Shown here: positions 16,583-25,772 of the stretch, one piece after another
How the letters are laid out: every line of letters starts with the position of its first letter
How positions within the stretch are numbered: the first letter of the stretch is position 1
From: Bacteroidetes bacterium HGW-Bacteroidetes-3
Lineage (GTDB): Bacteria > Bacteroidota > Bacteroidia > Flavobacteriales > Flavobacteriaceae
Direction of reading: 5' to 3'
Assembly: GCA_002842505.1 (NCBI GenBank)
Contig: PHDE01000004.1
Location: 1 to 49,473, forward strand
DNA: 49,473 bases
Made by a program: the position numbers and the translations under genes
Notes under the pieces: generated by a model
The model's input: only the letters and a program-made list of their open reading frames with translations
Told to the model about the DNA's origin: nothing
Databases searched by the model: none

Positions 16583-19500
16583 AACTTCTTCAATTAAAAT
16601 TTCATCAGTTATATAAACTAATAATTTTTTTTCAACGCTGAAACTTAAGTTTTCCAATGCTTGCGCATAAGTATTGATTTGATCTCGGTGGTTTTCGTCA
16701 AATTTCCCTGTTTTATAATCAATAATGGTAACGCTATTTTCGTTAAAAATTAACCGATCCGGAATTAATATTTGCTTTTCTAAAGTGACTATTTCCCGTT
16801 CGGTGAAAACAAGGTTGTTTTGATTAAAATAAAGAGAAAGCTGCTCGTGATGGATGATTTTATTTAGAATCAAGGTGAGTTCTTTTTGTTCTTCAACAGT
16901 AATTTCACCTTTAAATAAATACCGATTTACCACTTCTTCAATGTCGTTTTTTGTTTTAATTTTGGATAACATTTCGTGCAATAAATTTCCGTAAACAATG
17001 GCTTTTCCTTGTTCCGAATCCCAAAGTAACGAGGAATTGGCAACGATTGTAATTTGGTGGTTTTTCCACGAATTACCAATAAAACTTTCTTGTATTGTGG
17101 TGTTGCTTTCTTCTTTTTTTGAAAATGGCATTCGTGTTGGATTGCCAAAATTATACTCTTTTTTTTCCGAATTCCACAGCCCATTTTTCTTCAAAAATTG
17201 GATAAAAAGATCCGAAGTGTTTTTGATGGCTTCCGCATCTTTTCCGCCCGTTTTGTCTTCCGTAATTACATACAATTGCTCTACAGCTCTTGTCAACGTT
17301 ACGTAAAGCAAGTTAAAATTGTCCAGTTCCAATTCTTCCCTTCGCTGGTCAAACAACTGTTTTCCCTGTTCGCCAATATAATTTAGCTTGTCGCCGTAAT
17401 TTAAAAAAACCTGTTTGATATCGCCCAATTGGTCGTCCGAATACCAAACTTTCGGATTTATTTGTCGGTACATTTCCATATCATAAGGAAAAATAACCAC
17501 AGGAAATTCCAACCCTTTCGCTTTATGGATGGTCATAATTCTCACCGCATTTTCGGCTTCTGGCGCCACAATACTGAATTTGTCCTTTTTTAATTCCCAG
17601 AATTCCAAAAATGCGCCGACGGAAACTTTTTTCTTTTGCTGAAATTCAAAAACAACATCCAAAAAGAATTGGATATTTGAATCGGAATTTGGTGCCAATT
17701 TGAAACTTCTTATGATGTATTCTATGCTTTCGTAAAACGGACTTTGGTTAAATTCTTCGATATTAAAATGCAGTCCATATTGTTTTAAAGCCGCAAAAAA
17801 TTCAACGGTTGACAAATTGACAAGCCGGCTTAAAAATTGGTGTTTTTCTTCCTCTAAATTAAAAAATTCATATAAAAAATACAGCAATTTAATTTTGTAT
17901 TCTTTGTAGGAAGGATTTTCCGTAACGTACAATAAATCGATAATGAAGTTAACTTTTTCGTTGTTTTTTAACAACAATGTTTCAGAAGAAATGATTTCAA
18001 TGCCGTTTTCCGACAAATATTTTGCCACGGCAATTCCCTGGTCTTTTTTACGAACCAACACACACACCTCATTCTTTTTAAAGGAAGGATCTAAATTTTG
18101 AATAATTTCCGCCACTTTCTTCGGATAAATCAGCATTTTATCTTCTTCTTCCTCGTCTTTCTCCACAAATGAAATTTGCACATAACCGCCAGTTTTCTTG
18201 TTGAATTTTTGGCTGTTTCCTTCAAAAAACAAATTTTGATAACTTGTGTTGGTTAAAAATTGGGAACTGTTTTTAAAAAAGTCATTGTTAAAATTGATGA
18301 TTTCAGAGTAACTTCTAAAATTTGTTTCCAAACTGCACAATCCTTTTTCAACGTAAAACGGATTATTGCTTTTGTTTTTTTCTTCGGAAGAAAGCGCGAT
18401 AAACTGCTCCGATTTTCCGCCTCTCCAGCGGTAAATAGATTGTTTTGCGTCGCCAACCAACAACAATTTTCCTTGTTCTCCAAGTTCATTTTCAGAAGAA
18501 ATGGCGTGGTCAATAAGCGGAATTAAATTTTGCCACTGCAATTGCGAAGTGTCCTGCATTTCATCTATAAAATAATAGCGAAATTTTTCGCCAATGCGCT
18601 CATAAATAAATGGCGCCGGCTCATTTTTTATGGTGTCGCCAATGAGTTGGTTAAATTCGGCATTCAACAAAATGTTATTTTCCGATTTTATTTCCTGAAG
18701 CGCATTGTTGATATAATTTAAAACCGCCAAAGGAATTAAACTTTCCATAATTAAATTATTCAACAAATAACGCGGATACTTTTGCTCATATAATTTTTTG
18801 GATTCATAGTACAAATCCTTTAAAACAGCGGAAACACTTTCAATTATTTGTTTGGTGTTTGCGTTGCATTTTGCCGTATACAAATTTTTATTTTCTTCAA
18901 TTGTGGTGTTTAACCGACCTTCAAATTTTAAATCACCTGCTTTTAAATATTTTATTTTAATGAGTTTTTTAAAATGATTCGGCAAGTCGGCATAAGAAAA
19001 TTCGTTGTGTTCCAGTCCGTTTTCACTGATAATTTGCAGCGCTTTTTCGCCAATCTGCAAAAATTCGGTTTCAAACAGTTTGTTTTCCTTTTGAAGTTTT
19101 TCTTTCAAAAGATTAAATTCATCAATAGAAATTTTTTGGAGCAATTTTAAATTCGACGCGTCGGTTTCATTCAAAATAATTTTGGCGAATGATTTCAATT
19201 CCAAAGAAATGTCCCAAGCTTTGTCGTCTTCCAATTTTTGCAGCGAATAATTCACCAGTAAATCGGTTAATTTTTTGTCGGTCCCAATTTTAGAAATCAC
19301 CACATCAACCGCTTCATTTAACAAACTTTCGGCGTCCATTTCAACTTCAAAATTTAAAGGAAGGTGCAAATCGTAAGCAAAAGTGCGTATCAGTTTATGG
19401 GTAAAACTGTCGATGGTCATAATGCCAAATGCGGAATAATTTTGCAATATGGCGTTTAAAGTGGCTTTAGCTCTGCTAAAAATAACGGTTTCCGATAAAT

Positions 19501-19765
19501 TTGTTTCTTCGCAAATTACCGAAAGCATATCGTTTTTTTTCTCGTTTGAAAACGCGTTCAAATTCTCAATCACGCGTGCTTTCATTTCACCGGCGGCCTT
19601 GTTTGTAAAAGTGACCGCCAAAATTTGCCGAAATTTGTAGGAATTGTCGCTGGACAAAAGAATTTTTAAATACTCTTTAACCAAGGTAAATGTTTTTCCG
19701 CTACCTGCGGAAGCGCTATAAACCTGAAATGAAGTTGATTTTTGCACCTGTAATTTTTTACGCAA
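16580..19765 (-). CDS. AddA-like UvrD-family helicase with C-terminal PD-(D/E)XK nuclease
   Basis: 1061 aa. Walker A is YSASAGSGKTFTLVKEYL (about residues 16-33); motif II YYFIDEMQDTSQLQW and VGDAKQSIYRWRGG (about 400-450) are UvrD superfamily 1 signatures; VRIMTIHKAKGLEFPVVIF is motif V; LLYVTLTRA is motif VI. The nuclease motif is LIFNENSVTIIDYKTGKF (about residue 1010). With the AddB-like protein at 9395 it should form the end-resection enzyme of this organism. The start is uncertain: the frame opens at a TTG (19765), with a GTG six codons later at 19747; no ATG precedes Walker A. Confidence 0.9.
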   Translation of the reverse strand: MRKKLQVQKSTSFQVYSASAGSGKTFTLVKEYLKILLSSDNSYKFRQILAVTFTNKAAGEMKARVIENLNAFSNEKKNDMLSVICEETNLSETVIFSRAKATLNAILQNYSAFGIMTIDSFTHKLIRTFAYDLHLPLNFEVEMDAESLLNEAVDVVISKIGTDKKLTDLLVNYSLQKLEDDKAWDISLELKSFAKIILNETDASNLKLLQKISIDEFNLLKEKLQKENKLFETEFLQIGEKALQIISENGLEHNEFSYADLPNHFKKLIKIKYLKAGDLKFEGRLNTTIEENKNLYTAKCNANTKQIIESVSAVLKDLYYESKKLYEQKYPRYLLNNLIMESLIPLAVLNYINNALQEIKSENNILLNAEFNQLIGDTIKNEPAPFIYERIGEKFRYYFIDEMQDTSQLQWQNLIPLIDHAISSENELGEQGKLLLVGDAKQSIYRWRGGKSEQFIALSSEEKNKSNNPFYVEKGLCSLETNFRSYSEIINFNNDFFKNSSQFLTNTSYQNLFFEGNSQKFNKKTGGYVQISFVEKDEEEEDKMLIYPKKVAEIIQNLDPSFKKNEVCVLVRKKDQGIAVAKYLSENGIEIISSETLLLKNNEKVNFIIDLLYVTENPSYKEYKIKLLYFLYEFFNLEEEKHQFLSRLVNLSTVEFFAALKQYGLHFNIEEFNQSPFYESIEYIIRSFKLAPNSDSNIQFFLDVVFEFQQKKKVSVGAFLEFWELKKDKFSIVAPEAENAVRIMTIHKAKGLEFPVVIFPYDMEMYRQINPKVWYSDDQLGDIKQVFLNYGDKLNYIGEQGKQLFDQRREELELDNFNLLYVTLTRAVEQLYVITEDKTGGKDAEAIKNTSDLFIQFLKKNGLWNSEKKEYNFGNPTRMPFSKKEESNTTIQESFIGNSWKNHQITIVANSSLLWDSEQGKAIVYGNLLHEMLSKIKTKNDIEEVVNRYLFKGEITVEEQKELTLILNKIIHHEQLSLYFNQNNLVFTEREIVTLEKQILIPDRLIFNENSVTIIDYKTGKFDENHRDQINTYAQALENLSFSVEKKLLVYITDEILIEEV

Positions 19766-19782
19766 ATTACCATTTAAAACAC

Positions 19783-19812
19783 AAAAAGCCGAACATAAAG
19801 TTCAGCTTTTTC
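19783..19812 (-). terminator. intrinsic terminator after TerB-like gene 1
   Basis: Stem AAAAGCCGAAC/GTTCAGCTTTT with one mismatch, loop ATAAA, T-run on the minus strand, 18 nt beyond the stop at 19830. It separates the TerB-like genes from the AddA-like gene. Confidence 0.75.
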
Positions 19813-19829
19813 ACATATTTTTTAACAGA

Positions 19830-20264
19830 TTATATTCTGTTCACCGTTTTTATGGCTTTTGAAAAATCTTCTAAATCGTTGCTGTTTAAAATCAAGTGAA
19901 TGGCTTCATCGGTTACTTTGCCGGCATTGGCAACAGAAAAGCCAAGTCCGATCACCAATTTTTTCAACACTTTGGCTTCTTCTATGGAAACTTCATCATC
20001 TGCAAAAACCATCGTTGCCAAATCGTACAAATGCTCAATGCGTTCCTCATAACTATGCGGTGTCACTTGTGAATATTCATTAGGATTCTCCAATATTTCC
20101 TTATATTTTTCATCTAAAATATGAAATCTTCTTGCGAGCCTTTTCAAGAATTTTTCTTCCCCTTCGGTAATTACGTCGTCGGCCAAAGCCAATCTTACAA
20201 TGCTCGCGAAATGCGCGATATTTCTTTTTTGTTCGCCGCTTAAATTATAATCCGATAATCCCAT
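19830..20264 (-). CDS. TerB-like protein
   Basis: 144 aa, fully helical and acidic. The duplicated half-pattern LALADDVITEGEEKFLKRLA (about 27-46) and MVFADDEVSIEEAKVLKKLV (about 81-100) is that of the TerB (tellurite resistance) helical domain, with acidic D-D motifs that could bind a divalent metal. No other ter gene is present, so a tellurite phenotype should not be inferred. A paralogue, disrupted by a frameshift, lies immediately upstream (20330-20775). A TAnnTTTG motif lies 18 nt upstream of the start and a terminator follows the stop, so it is its own transcription unit. Confidence 0.83.
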   Translation of the reverse strand: MGLSDYNLSGEQKRNIAHFASIVRLALADDVITEGEEKFLKRLARRFHILDEKYKEILENPNEYSQVTPHSYEERIEHLYDLATMVFADDEVSIEEAKVLKKLVIGLGFSVANAGKVTDEAIHLILNSNDLEDFSKAIKTVNRI

Positions 20265-20281
20265 TTTTCTAATTTTAACCG

Positions 20282-20289
20282 CAAATATA
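20282..20289 (-). promoter_or_regulatory. candidate -7 element (TATATTTG) for TerB-like gene 1
   Basis: TATATTTG on the minus strand, 18 nt before the ATG at 20264, which would give a leader of about 10 nt. Confidence 0.45.
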
Positions 20290-20329
20290 GTTAAACCCCG
20301 AAAATATATTCCGTTAAAAAATCATAAAT

Positions 20330-20775
20330 TTAAGAGTTGTGCTTTATCGGATTTACTTTTTTAATTACCCTTTTAAAATCTTCAATGTCTGGTTCTTTCA
20401 AAAAGAATTTTACGGCTTCTTTTACAATTTGCCTTGCGTTTTCTGCCGGAAATCCCAAACCAACGGCAATTCTGTCCATAGTGGACGTTTTATCAATGGT
20501 CGGATTTTTGTCCAAAAACAACATTTTTGTTAAATCGTACAAACGCTCTAAACGTTCATCATAACTGTCGGGATAATCGCCTCAAAATTGGAAGGATTTT
20601 TCAAAATGGCATCAAACTCGCTTTTTGTAATGTCCAATCTGCTCGCCAATCGTTCCAATAATTTAAATTCCGCATCATTTATTCTTTGGTCGTGAAGCGC
20701 TAATTTTACAATGGAAGCAAAATGTCCTTTGTTTTGCTCGTGCAATCTGGTCGGGTATAAATCTGAAATTGGCAT
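20330..20775 (-). pseudogene. TerB-like protein, reading frame broken by a one-base frameshift
   Basis: Two partial frames adjoin here. The first (20548-20775, 75 aa) begins MPISDLYPTRLHEQNKGHFA and carries the first TerB half; it then reads IIPTVMMNV and stops. The second (20330-20542) continues in another frame with YDLTKMLFLDKNPTIDK and GLGFPAENARQIVKEAVKFF, the second half. Reading GAC AGT TAT GAT GAA CGT in the other frame restores SYDERLERLYDL, matching SYEERIEHLYDL of the neighbour. One base is missing at the run of three C (minus strand; plus 20570-20572). The restored protein would be about 148 aa, the length of its paralogue. It may be a real, recent frameshift or a sequencing error. 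Confidence 0.8.
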
Positions 20776-20782
20776 AATGTTT

Positions 20783-20790
20783 TATATTTG
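20783..20790 (+). promoter_or_regulatory. candidate -7 element (TATATTTG) for mfd
   Basis: TATATTTG 52 nt before the mfd ATG at 20842. It also overlaps the outermost ATG of the open frame (20788), which argues for the inner start. Confidence 0.45.
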
Positions 20791-20841
20791 ATTCCCATAA
20801 ATTTAATAATTTTTATTGAATTTCCCTTCGTTTTTTATAAA

Positions 20842-23800
20842 ATGCTACCTTTGGCAAAATTTGCAAATTTGAGCAAACAACTTATTGTAAAAACCTACGG
20901 ACAAATTGTTGAAGAAAAACAGTTGGTTCAACACTTATTAAAGGAGCATCACCATTTTCAAATTTCGAATTTGGTCGGCTCTTCATTGTCTTTTATTATT
21001 GCTGAAAGCTTTAAAAAAGTTGACAAACCGTTTTTGTTGATTTTTAATGACAAAGAAGAAGCCGCCTATTATTTAAACGATTTGGAGCAACTTTTAACCG
21101 ATAAAGACGTGCTTTTTTATCCGGGTTCCTACAGAAGGCCTTACCAAATTGAAGAGACGGATAACGCCAATGTTTTGTTGCGTTCCGAAGTTTTAAACCG
21201 AATAAATTCCCGCAAAAAACCGGCAATTATTGTCACTTATCCCGAAGCGCTTTTTGAACAAGTGGTCACTAAGGCAGAATTAAATCGAAATACTTTAAAA
21301 ATAAGCATCAACGATAAATTAAGCTTGGATTTTGTGAATGAGGTTTTGTTCGAATACCATTTTAACCGAGTGGATTTTGTGAGTGAACCGGGAGAATTTT
21401 CCGTTCGAGGCGGTATTATTGACGTATTTTCTTTTTCAAATGACGAACCATATCGTATTGAGTTTTTTGACGATGAAGTGGAAAGCATCCGAACTTTTGA
21501 TGTTGAAACGCAACTTTCTACCGAAAAAATCAATAAAATCAGCATTATGCCCAATGTTGAAAATAAGGCATTGACCGAAAAAAGGGACAGCTTTTTGAAA
21601 TATATTTCTAATAAAACAGTGGTTTTTACAAAAGATTTAAACCTGCTTTATAATACTTTAGATACACTTTTCGGCAAGGCGGAAATCGCTTTTAAAGATT
21701 TGTCTTCGGCTTTAAATCACGCCAAACCAAACGAGCTTTTTTGCGACGGCAACCTCATAAAAAAACAATTACAGGAATTTTCATTGGTTGAAATTGTGAA
21801 TGCACGAGTTACTCAAGATGATTCAAAAGTTGACGAAAAGATGCTGAAACAAGTTCAGCATAACGTTGTTGTTTTCAACACAAAACCGCAACCTTCTTTT
21901 AATAAAAAATTCGATTTGCTGGTTGAAAATTTTCATCAAAACAGCGAAAACGGATTTTCAAATTACCTTTTTTGCGATTCGCAAAAACAAGCCGATCGTT
22001 TTCACGATATTTTTAGCGATCTCGACAAAGAATTGGAATACACAACGCTCGTTTTTCCTTTGTATCAAGGATTTATTGATCTGGAAAATAAATTGGTTTG
22101 CTATACCGACCACCAAATTTTTGAGCGCTATCATAAATTCCGATTAAAAAACGGCTACGCCAAAAAACAAACCATCACTTTAAAAGAATTGACGAATCTT
22201 GAAATTGGCGATTATGTTACGCATATTGACCACGGAATTGGAAAATTTGGCGGACTTCAAAAAATTGATGTGGAAGGGAAACAGCAAGAAGCCATTAAAT
22301 TGATTTACGGCGATCGTGATATTTTATACATCAGCATTCATTCGCTGCACAAAATTGCCAAATACAACGGCAAAGACGGCACAGCGCCCAAATTGCACAA
22401 GTTGGGTTCCGGCGCCTGGAAAGCGCTGAAACAAAAAACAAAAACGCGCATTCGCCATATTGCTTTCAATTTGATTGAATTGTACGCAAAACGAAAAATG
22501 CAAAAAGGTTTCGCATTTCATCCCGACAGTTATTTGCAGCACGAACTTGAAGCCAGTTTTTTGTATGAAGACACGCCAGATCAATCTGCTTCAACCCAAG
22601 ATGTGAAAAATGATATGGAAAATGAAATGCCGATGGACCGTTTGGTTTGCGGCGATGTGGGCTTCGGGAAAACAGAAATTGCCATTAGGGCAGCATTTAA
22701 AGCAGTTGATAACGGCAAGCAAGTCGCCATTTTGGTGCCAACCACTATTTTGGCTTTTCAGCATTTTAAAACTTTTAGCGAACGTTTAAAAGATTTTCCG
22801 GTTACTGTTGAATATTTAAACCGATTTAGAACCGCCAACCAACGAAAAGCTGTATTAAAAGGATTGGAAGACGGTTCGGTTGATATTGTGATTGGAACGC
22901 ATCAGCTTACAAATTCTGCCATAAAATATAAAGATTTGGGCTTGTTGATTGTTGATGAGGAACAAAAATTTGGTGTCGCTGTAAAAGATAAATTGAAAAC
23001 TTTAAAAGAAAATATTGACACGTTAACACTCACCGCAACGCCAATTCCGAGAACTTTGCAGTTTTCATTGATGGCAGCTCGTGATTTATCGGTCATCAAT
23101 ACGCCGCCGCCAAACCGTGTTCCCATTGAAAGCAACGTGATTCGTTTTAGCGAAGAAGCGATTCGTGATGCGATTCGCTATGAAATTCAGCGGGGCGGAC
23201 AAGTATTTTTTATTCATAACCGCATAGAAAACATTAAAGAAGTAGCCGGGATGCTGCAAAGATTGGTTCCCGACGCTAAAATTGGCATTGGCCACGGACA
23301 AATGGACGGCAAAAAACTGGAAGGTTTGATGCTTGGTTTTATCAACAATGAATTTGATGTATTGGTTTCCACCACCATTGTGGAGAGCGGTTTGGACGTT
23401 CCAAATGCAAACACCATTTTCATCAACAATGCCAATAATTTCGGCTTGTCCGATTTGCACCAAATGCGCGGTCGCGTTGGGCGATCGAACAAAAAAGCAT
23501 TTTGCTATTTTATTACGCCGCCTTATCATATGATGACCGATGACGCCCGAAAACGCATTCAGGCCATTGAATTGTTTACCGAATTGGGAAGCGGCATTCA
23601 AATTGCGATGAAAGATCTGGAAATTCGCGGCGCCGGCGATTTGTTGGGTGGCGAACAAAGTGGCTTTATCAACGATATCGGTTTTGAAACCTATCAAAAA
23701 ATATTGAATGAAACCATTGAGGAATTGAAAGAAAACGAGTTTAAAGATTTGTATAAAGACACTTTGGAAAAACCAAAAGACTATGTAAAAGACATTCAAA

Positions 23801-24243
23801 TTGATACAGATTTTGAAATTCTATTTCCCGACAATTATATCAATGTAATCTCTGAACGCCTAAATTTATATACCAAATTAAGCGAACTTAAAACGGAAGA
23901 AGAGTTGCAAAAATTTGAATTGGAATTGATTGACCGTTTTGGGGAATTTCCTTCTCAAGTGGCGGATTTACTGAACAGTGTGCGCCTAAAATGGATTGCA
24001 AAATCGCTGGGTCTTGAGCGCCTTATTCTGAAAAAACATAAAATGATTGGTTATTTCGTTTCCAATCAGCAAAGTTCATTTTACCAAACACCTGTTTTTA
24101 CCAGCGTTTTACAATATGTGCAACAAAATCCGATGGGCTGCACAATGAAAGAAAAAGAAACAAAAAACGGATTGCGATTGTTGCTGACTTTTGACAAAAT
24201 CACTTCCGTAAACAAAGCGTTGGCAACGGTTCAAAAAATATAA
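20842..24243 (+). CDS. mfd: transcription-repair coupling factor
   Basis: 1133 aa from the ATG at 20842 (the frame stays open from an upstream ATG at 20788, which overlaps a promoter motif and adds a hydrophobic 18-residue lead that does not look like Mfd). Domains in order: UvrB-homologous N-terminal part; RNA-polymerase-interacting CarD-like domain (LEIGDYVTHIDHGIGKFGGL, about residue 455); helicase with Walker A CGDVGFGKTEIAIRAAF (about 610), DEEQ box VDEEQKFGV (about 715), LTLTATPIPRTL, and QMRGRVGRSNKKAF (about 875); and the C-terminal TRCF domain. Mfd displaces stalled RNA polymerase and recruits UvrA. Divergent from the TerB-like genes. Confidence 0.96.
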   Translation: MLPLAKFANLSKQLIVKTYGQIVEEKQLVQHLLKEHHHFQISNLVGSSLSFIIAESFKKVDKPFLLIFNDKEEAAYYLNDLEQLLTDKDVLFYPGSYRRPYQIEETDNANVLLRSEVLNRINSRKKPAIIVTYPEALFEQVVTKAELNRNTLKISINDKLSLDFVNEVLFEYHFNRVDFVSEPGEFSVRGGIIDVFSFSNDEPYRIEFFDDEVESIRTFDVETQLSTEKINKISIMPNVENKALTEKRDSFLKYISNKTVVFTKDLNLLYNTLDTLFGKAEIAFKDLSSALNHAKPNELFCDGNLIKKQLQEFSLVEIVNARVTQDDSKVDEKMLKQVQHNVVVFNTKPQPSFNKKFDLLVENFHQNSENGFSNYLFCDSQKQADRFHDIFSDLDKELEYTTLVFPLYQGFIDLENKLVCYTDHQIFERYHKFRLKNGYAKKQTITLKELTNLEIGDYVTHIDHGIGKFGGLQKIDVEGKQQEAIKLIYGDRDILYISIHSLHKIAKYNGKDGTAPKLHKLGSGAWKALKQKTKTRIRHIAFNLIELYAKRKMQKGFAFHPDSYLQHELEASFLYEDTPDQSASTQDVKNDMENEMPMDRLVCGDVGFGKTEIAIRAAFKAVDNGKQVAILVPTTILAFQHFKTFSERLKDFPVTVEYLNRFRTANQRKAVLKGLEDGSVDIVIGTHQLTNSAIKYKDLGLLIVDEEQKFGVAVKDKLKTLKENIDTLTLTATPIPRTLQFSLMAARDLSVINTPPPNRVPIESNVIRFSEEAIRDAIRYEIQRGGQVFFIHNRIENIKEVAGMLQRLVPDAKIGIGHGQMDGKKLEGLMLGFINNEFDVLVSTTIVESGLDVPNANTIFINNANNFGLSDLHQMRGRVGRSNKKAFCYFITPPYHMMTDDARKRIQAIELFTELGSGIQIAMKDLEIRGAGDLLGGEQSGFINDIGFETYQKILNETIEELKENEFKDLYKDTLEKPKDYVKDIQIDTDFEILFPDNYINVISERLNLYTKLSELKTEEELQKFELELIDRFGEFPSQVADLLNSVRLKWIAKSLGLERLILKKHKMIGYFVSNQQSSFYQTPVFTSVLQYVQQNPMGCTMKEKETKNGLRLLLTFDKITSVNKALATVQKI

Positions 24244-24257
24244 CTCGTGAAAATCAA

Positions 24258-25121
24258 ATGAAAAAACAACACCTAAAACATATTACAGAACTAAATATTG
24301 CGGTGCTTCTTGTGAGCACTTCAGGTGTTTTGGGCAGGTATATTTCTATGCCGCCACCAGTGACCATTTGGTGGCGCTGTGTTTTTGCCGCTGTAATTTT
24401 GGGCGCCTATTGCTGGTACAAAAAAATTGATTTAAAAATTGCAAGCAAAAGAGACTTTACAACCATTATTTTAAGCGGTTTGCTTTTTGGCGCGCATTGG
24501 GTAACTTATTTTTACGCGCTTCACCTTTCAAATGTTGCAATAGGCATGCTTTCCTTATTTACTTATCCGGTAATAACCGCATTATTGGAACCACTGTTTT
24601 TTAAGACAAAATTGAACAAAAAACATGTTTTTTTAGGCCTTATCGTTCTTGTTGGGATTTACTTTTTAGCGCCAGAATTTAATTTAGAAAACAGTCAAAC
24701 AAAAGGAGTTCTTTTCGGGTTGATATCTGCCGTGTTTTATGCGATAAGAAATATTTTGATGAAGCAGAAAATAGCAAGTTACCACGGATCAATGCTTATG
24801 TTTTACCAAATGGTGATTGTTACGCTGGTTTTATGGCCCGTATTTTTTATTTTTGAAGCAAATCCAACAATGAACGATTGGCAGGCTTTGCTTGTTCTGG
24901 CGCTATTGACAACGGCTATTGGGCATACGCTTTTTGTAATGAGTTTTAAAAATTTCTCCATAAGTACTGCAAGTATTATGAGTAGTGTACAGCCAATTTA
25001 CGGCATTTTATTTGGGTTGTTGTTATTAAATGAAGTTCCGGCTTTAAGCACCTTATTCGGCGGATTTTTAATTCTTACTACCGTTGTGATAGAAAGTATT
25101 CATTCTCACAGAAAAGCATAA
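24258..25121 (+). CDS. EamA family drug/metabolite transporter
   Basis: 287 aa with about ten transmembrane helices as two EamA repeats (about 10-140 and 150-280). Typical elements are WWRCVFAAVILGAY, HWVTYFYALHLSNVAIG and the second-repeat SSVQPIYGILFGLLLLNEVP. Such proteins export or import small metabolites or amino acids; the substrate is unknown. It starts 14 nt after mfd and ends 1 nt before the next gene, so it is probably cotranscribed with both. Confidence 0.9.
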   Translation: MKKQHLKHITELNIAVLLVSTSGVLGRYISMPPPVTIWWRCVFAAVILGAYCWYKKIDLKIASKRDFTTIILSGLLFGAHWVTYFYALHLSNVAIGMLSLFTYPVITALLEPLFFKTKLNKKHVFLGLIVLVGIYFLAPEFNLENSQTKGVLFGLISAVFYAIRNILMKQKIASYHGSMLMFYQMVIVTLVLWPVFFIFEANPTMNDWQALLVLALLTTAIGHTLFVMSFKNFSISTASIMSSVQPIYGILFGLLLLNEVPALSTLFGGFLILTTVVIESIHSHRKA

Positions 25122-25122
25122 T

Positions 25123-25491
25123 ATGGAGTTTTTTAGAATTATTGACAAACAAGCCACTGAAGAACAGCTTCAGGCAAAAATTCATCCGAGAAGTATAGAC
25201 GAATTTACAGAATCGATGCTGTTTCTTGAAAGCGTTGAAAACAATTTTATAGGCTTAACGCTTTGGGGAGAATTCAATATGAGTTACGATAAAATAAATG
25301 GCGGCGTTCGTTTTGCTTTATTGGATTGCCCAAACGCTTTATCGTGGACAATTACCGCTGGTTTCCCTCCGGAAAAAGACAAAATAATGTTGCATTGCAC
25401 CATAAACAGAGTCCAAAAACCTATTGAATTTATTGAAGAAATTGAGGAATTTATGGATGAGTGGGAGGCAGGTTTAAAACGCTTATTTTAA
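25123..25491 (+). CDS. conserved hypothetical protein
   Basis: 122 aa, soluble, acidic, no signal peptide. I do not recognise a characterised family. The composition (many Glu/Asp and Phe; LLDCPNALSWTITAGFPPEK in the middle; a helical tail FIEEIEEFMDEWEAGLKRLF) suggests a small alpha/beta protein. It starts 1 nt after the EamA transporter stop, so translation is probably coupled. Confidence 0.65.
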   Translation: MEFFRIIDKQATEEQLQAKIHPRSIDEFTESMLFLESVENNFIGLTLWGEFNMSYDKINGGVRFALLDCPNALSWTITAGFPPEKDKIMLHCTINRVQKPIEFIEEIEEFMDEWEAGLKRLF

Positions 25492-25688
25492 AACTTCAAC
25501 ACGAAATTCCCTTTTTAAAATAATTTTTTATATTCTCGGCTGTCTTTTATGCCCTTCCTAAAATTTACATCACAATTATTTGTTTTCAAAATTCAAAAAA
25601 TGTAAACAAACACGTATTCATTTAAGCAAATGTGTGAATTATGTAAGGTATTCTTATAATAGTGTAACTCGTTTGCAACTGAGGCGCA

Positions 25689-25696
25689 TAGCTTTG
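25689..25696 (+). promoter_or_regulatory. candidate -7 element (TAGCTTTG) for third OmpA gene
   Basis: TAGCTTTG fits TAnnTTTG, 76 nt before the ATG at 25773. The only upstream TTG (25673-25675) is 13 nt away, shorter than usual, so the pair is weak. Confidence 0.35.
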
Positions 25697-25772
25697 CATC
25701 AAATGAAAACGTTGGGAAAACCAAAAAAAAATATTTTTGGCTCCTTAATTAATTAACCCTAAATTTTAAAAT

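Noticed and set aside
19830-20775. A tellurite resistance (ter) operon
   Set aside because: Only TerB-like proteins are present; no TerC, TerD or TerZ nearby.
20788-20841. Upstream extension of mfd to the outermost ATG
   Set aside because: The ATG overlaps a TAnnTTTG element and the extra residues are not Mfd-like; the inner ATG at 20842 is preferred.
23086-23799. 237-codon frame opposite mfd
   Set aside because: It is antisense to the conserved helicase domain, rich in Phe/Asn and lacks any domain pattern.
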